Of a stretch of DNA of 64,000 nucleotides, positions 62,859 through 64,000 are shown in pieces. Source of the DNA: Mytilus galloprovincialis (taxonomy: Eukaryota > Mollusca > Bivalvia > Mytilida > Mytilidae). The DNA lies in contig NC_134838.1 in NCBI RefSeq assembly GCF_965363235.1, positions 18,322,441-18,386,440 of the forward strand, read 5' to 3'. Both the position numbers and the translations under genes were made by a program. The notes beneath the pieces were generated by a model. It saw only the letters and a program-made list of their open reading frames with translations, was not told the origin of the DNA and made no database searches. The stretch's first letter is position 1; each line of letters begins with the position of its first letter.

Positions 62859-64000
62859 TAAACAAGAGTGCACACAGGGAAATGTCTCGCCTTCTGTACT
62901 AATCATTGATATTATGTTGCTACTCCTAAATATAAAGCTTTATTACGACTGTCACATAAACTTAACATGAATCATGAAAATGAGGTCAAGGTCAGTTGAA
63001 CCATATGCCAGGCAGACACGTACAGCTAACAATGCTTCCATACAACAAATATGACAAATATAGTTGAGCCTATTGCTTATAGTTTAAGAAAATAGACCAA
63101 AACACAAAAACTTAACACTGAGCAATGAACAGTGAAAACCAGGTCAAGGTCAAATAAAACCTGCACGACTGACATATAGATCATAAAATATTTCCATACA
63201 CCAAATATAGTTGACCTATGACATATAGTATTAAATAAAAAGACCAAAACTCAAAAACTTAACTTTGACCACTGAACCATGAAAATGAGGTCAAGGTCAG
63301 ATGACATCTGCCCGCTAGACATGTACACCTTACTATCATTCCATACAACAAATATAGTAAACCTATTGCATAAAGTATGAGAAAAACAGACCAAAACACA
63401 AAAACTTAACTATAACCACTGAACCATGAAAATGAGGTCAAGGTCAGATGACATCTGCCCGCTAGACATGTACACCTTACTATCATTCCATACAACAAAT
63501 ATAGTAAACCTATTGCATAAAGTATGAGAAAAACAGACCAAAACACAAAAACTTAACTATAACCACTGAACCATGAAAATGAGGTCAAGGTCAGATGACA
63601 TCTGCCCGCTAGACATGTACACCTTACAATCATTCCATACAACAAATATAGTAAACCTATTGCATAAAGTATGAGAAAAACAGACCAAAACACAAAAACT
63701 TAACTATAACCACTGAACCATGAAAATGAGGTCAAGGTCAGATGACATCTGCCCGCTAGACATGTACACCTTACAATCATTCCATACAACAAATATAGTA
63801 AACCTATTGCATAAAGTATGAGAAAAACAGACCAAAACACAAAAACTTAACTATAACCACTGAACCATGAAAATGAGGTCAAGGTCAGATGACACCTGCC
63901 AGTTAGACATGTACACCTTACAGTCCTTCCATACACCGAATATACTAGACCTATTACTTATAGTATCTGAGATATGGACTTGACCACCAAAACTTAACCT
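62859..64000. mobile_element. Second element with an internal 147-bp tandem array, cut by the window end
   Basis: Its head (TAAACAAGAGTGCACACAGG...GTCTCGCCTTCT) matches that at 29243. The marker CCATGAAAATGAGGTCAAGG occurs at 63277, 63424, 63571, 63718 and 63865 (exact 147-bp steps), with diverged forms near 62973 and 63130. Neighbouring units in the second half are almost identical, indicating recent local duplication. The array continues beyond 64000. Confidence 0.8.

Overview
The window looks like nuclear DNA of a marine bivalve, most likely a mussel-like mollusc. It is strongly AT-rich. Genes are split into short exons with GT-AG introns, and the introns are packed with small palindromic transposons and dispersed repeats. 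Exons were joined by hand from splice sites, reading phase and recognisable protein families, and nothing was searched against a database. I see four host or host-like coding units and one large two-gene transposon.

Layout. (1) 1-7955, + strand: the 3' part (877 codons) of a gene encoding a dynamin-like GTPase fused to a C-terminal kinase-like domain. It resembles dual serine/threonine and tyrosine protein kinase (DSTYK), but the VAIK, HRD and DFG kinase motifs are all altered, so it is probably a pseudokinase. (2) 7956-12420: no gene, only palindromic repeats. (3) 12421-20612: an 8.2 kb DNA transposon with matching termini. Its two genes converge. A + strand gene encodes an intact SAP-SWIM-YqaJ nuclease. 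A - strand gene encodes a THAP / coiled-coil / HTH / DDE transposase. The pairing fits the eukaryotic ISL2EU type. The transposase is broken twice: a 1.7 kb hAT element sits inside its THAP exon, and a T8 tract shifts the frame next to the second catalytic Asp. (4) 20613-23993: repeats. (5) 23994-25301, - strand: a secreted 435-residue protein resembling the rapunzel / cephalotoxin-like group. (6) 25302-36667: a repeat-only stretch with tandem arrays, several small transposons and a 600-bp repeat family. (7) 36668-61033, - strand: 26 exons of AP3D1, the delta subunit of the AP-3 adaptor, from the middle of the trunk domain to the stop codon; its 5' exons lie beyond the window. Its introns carry a 169-bp tandem array, many small inverted-repeat elements, a 29-copy 48-bp minisatellite and a 147-bp satellite array that runs off the end.

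The host genes have no evident functional link with each other. The two transposon genes do: a transposase and a nuclease share one element between common termini. The most notable points are this nested transposon, the GTPase-pseudokinase, and two unrelated tandem-repeat families that both carry direct repeats of the nuclear-receptor half-site AGGTCA.
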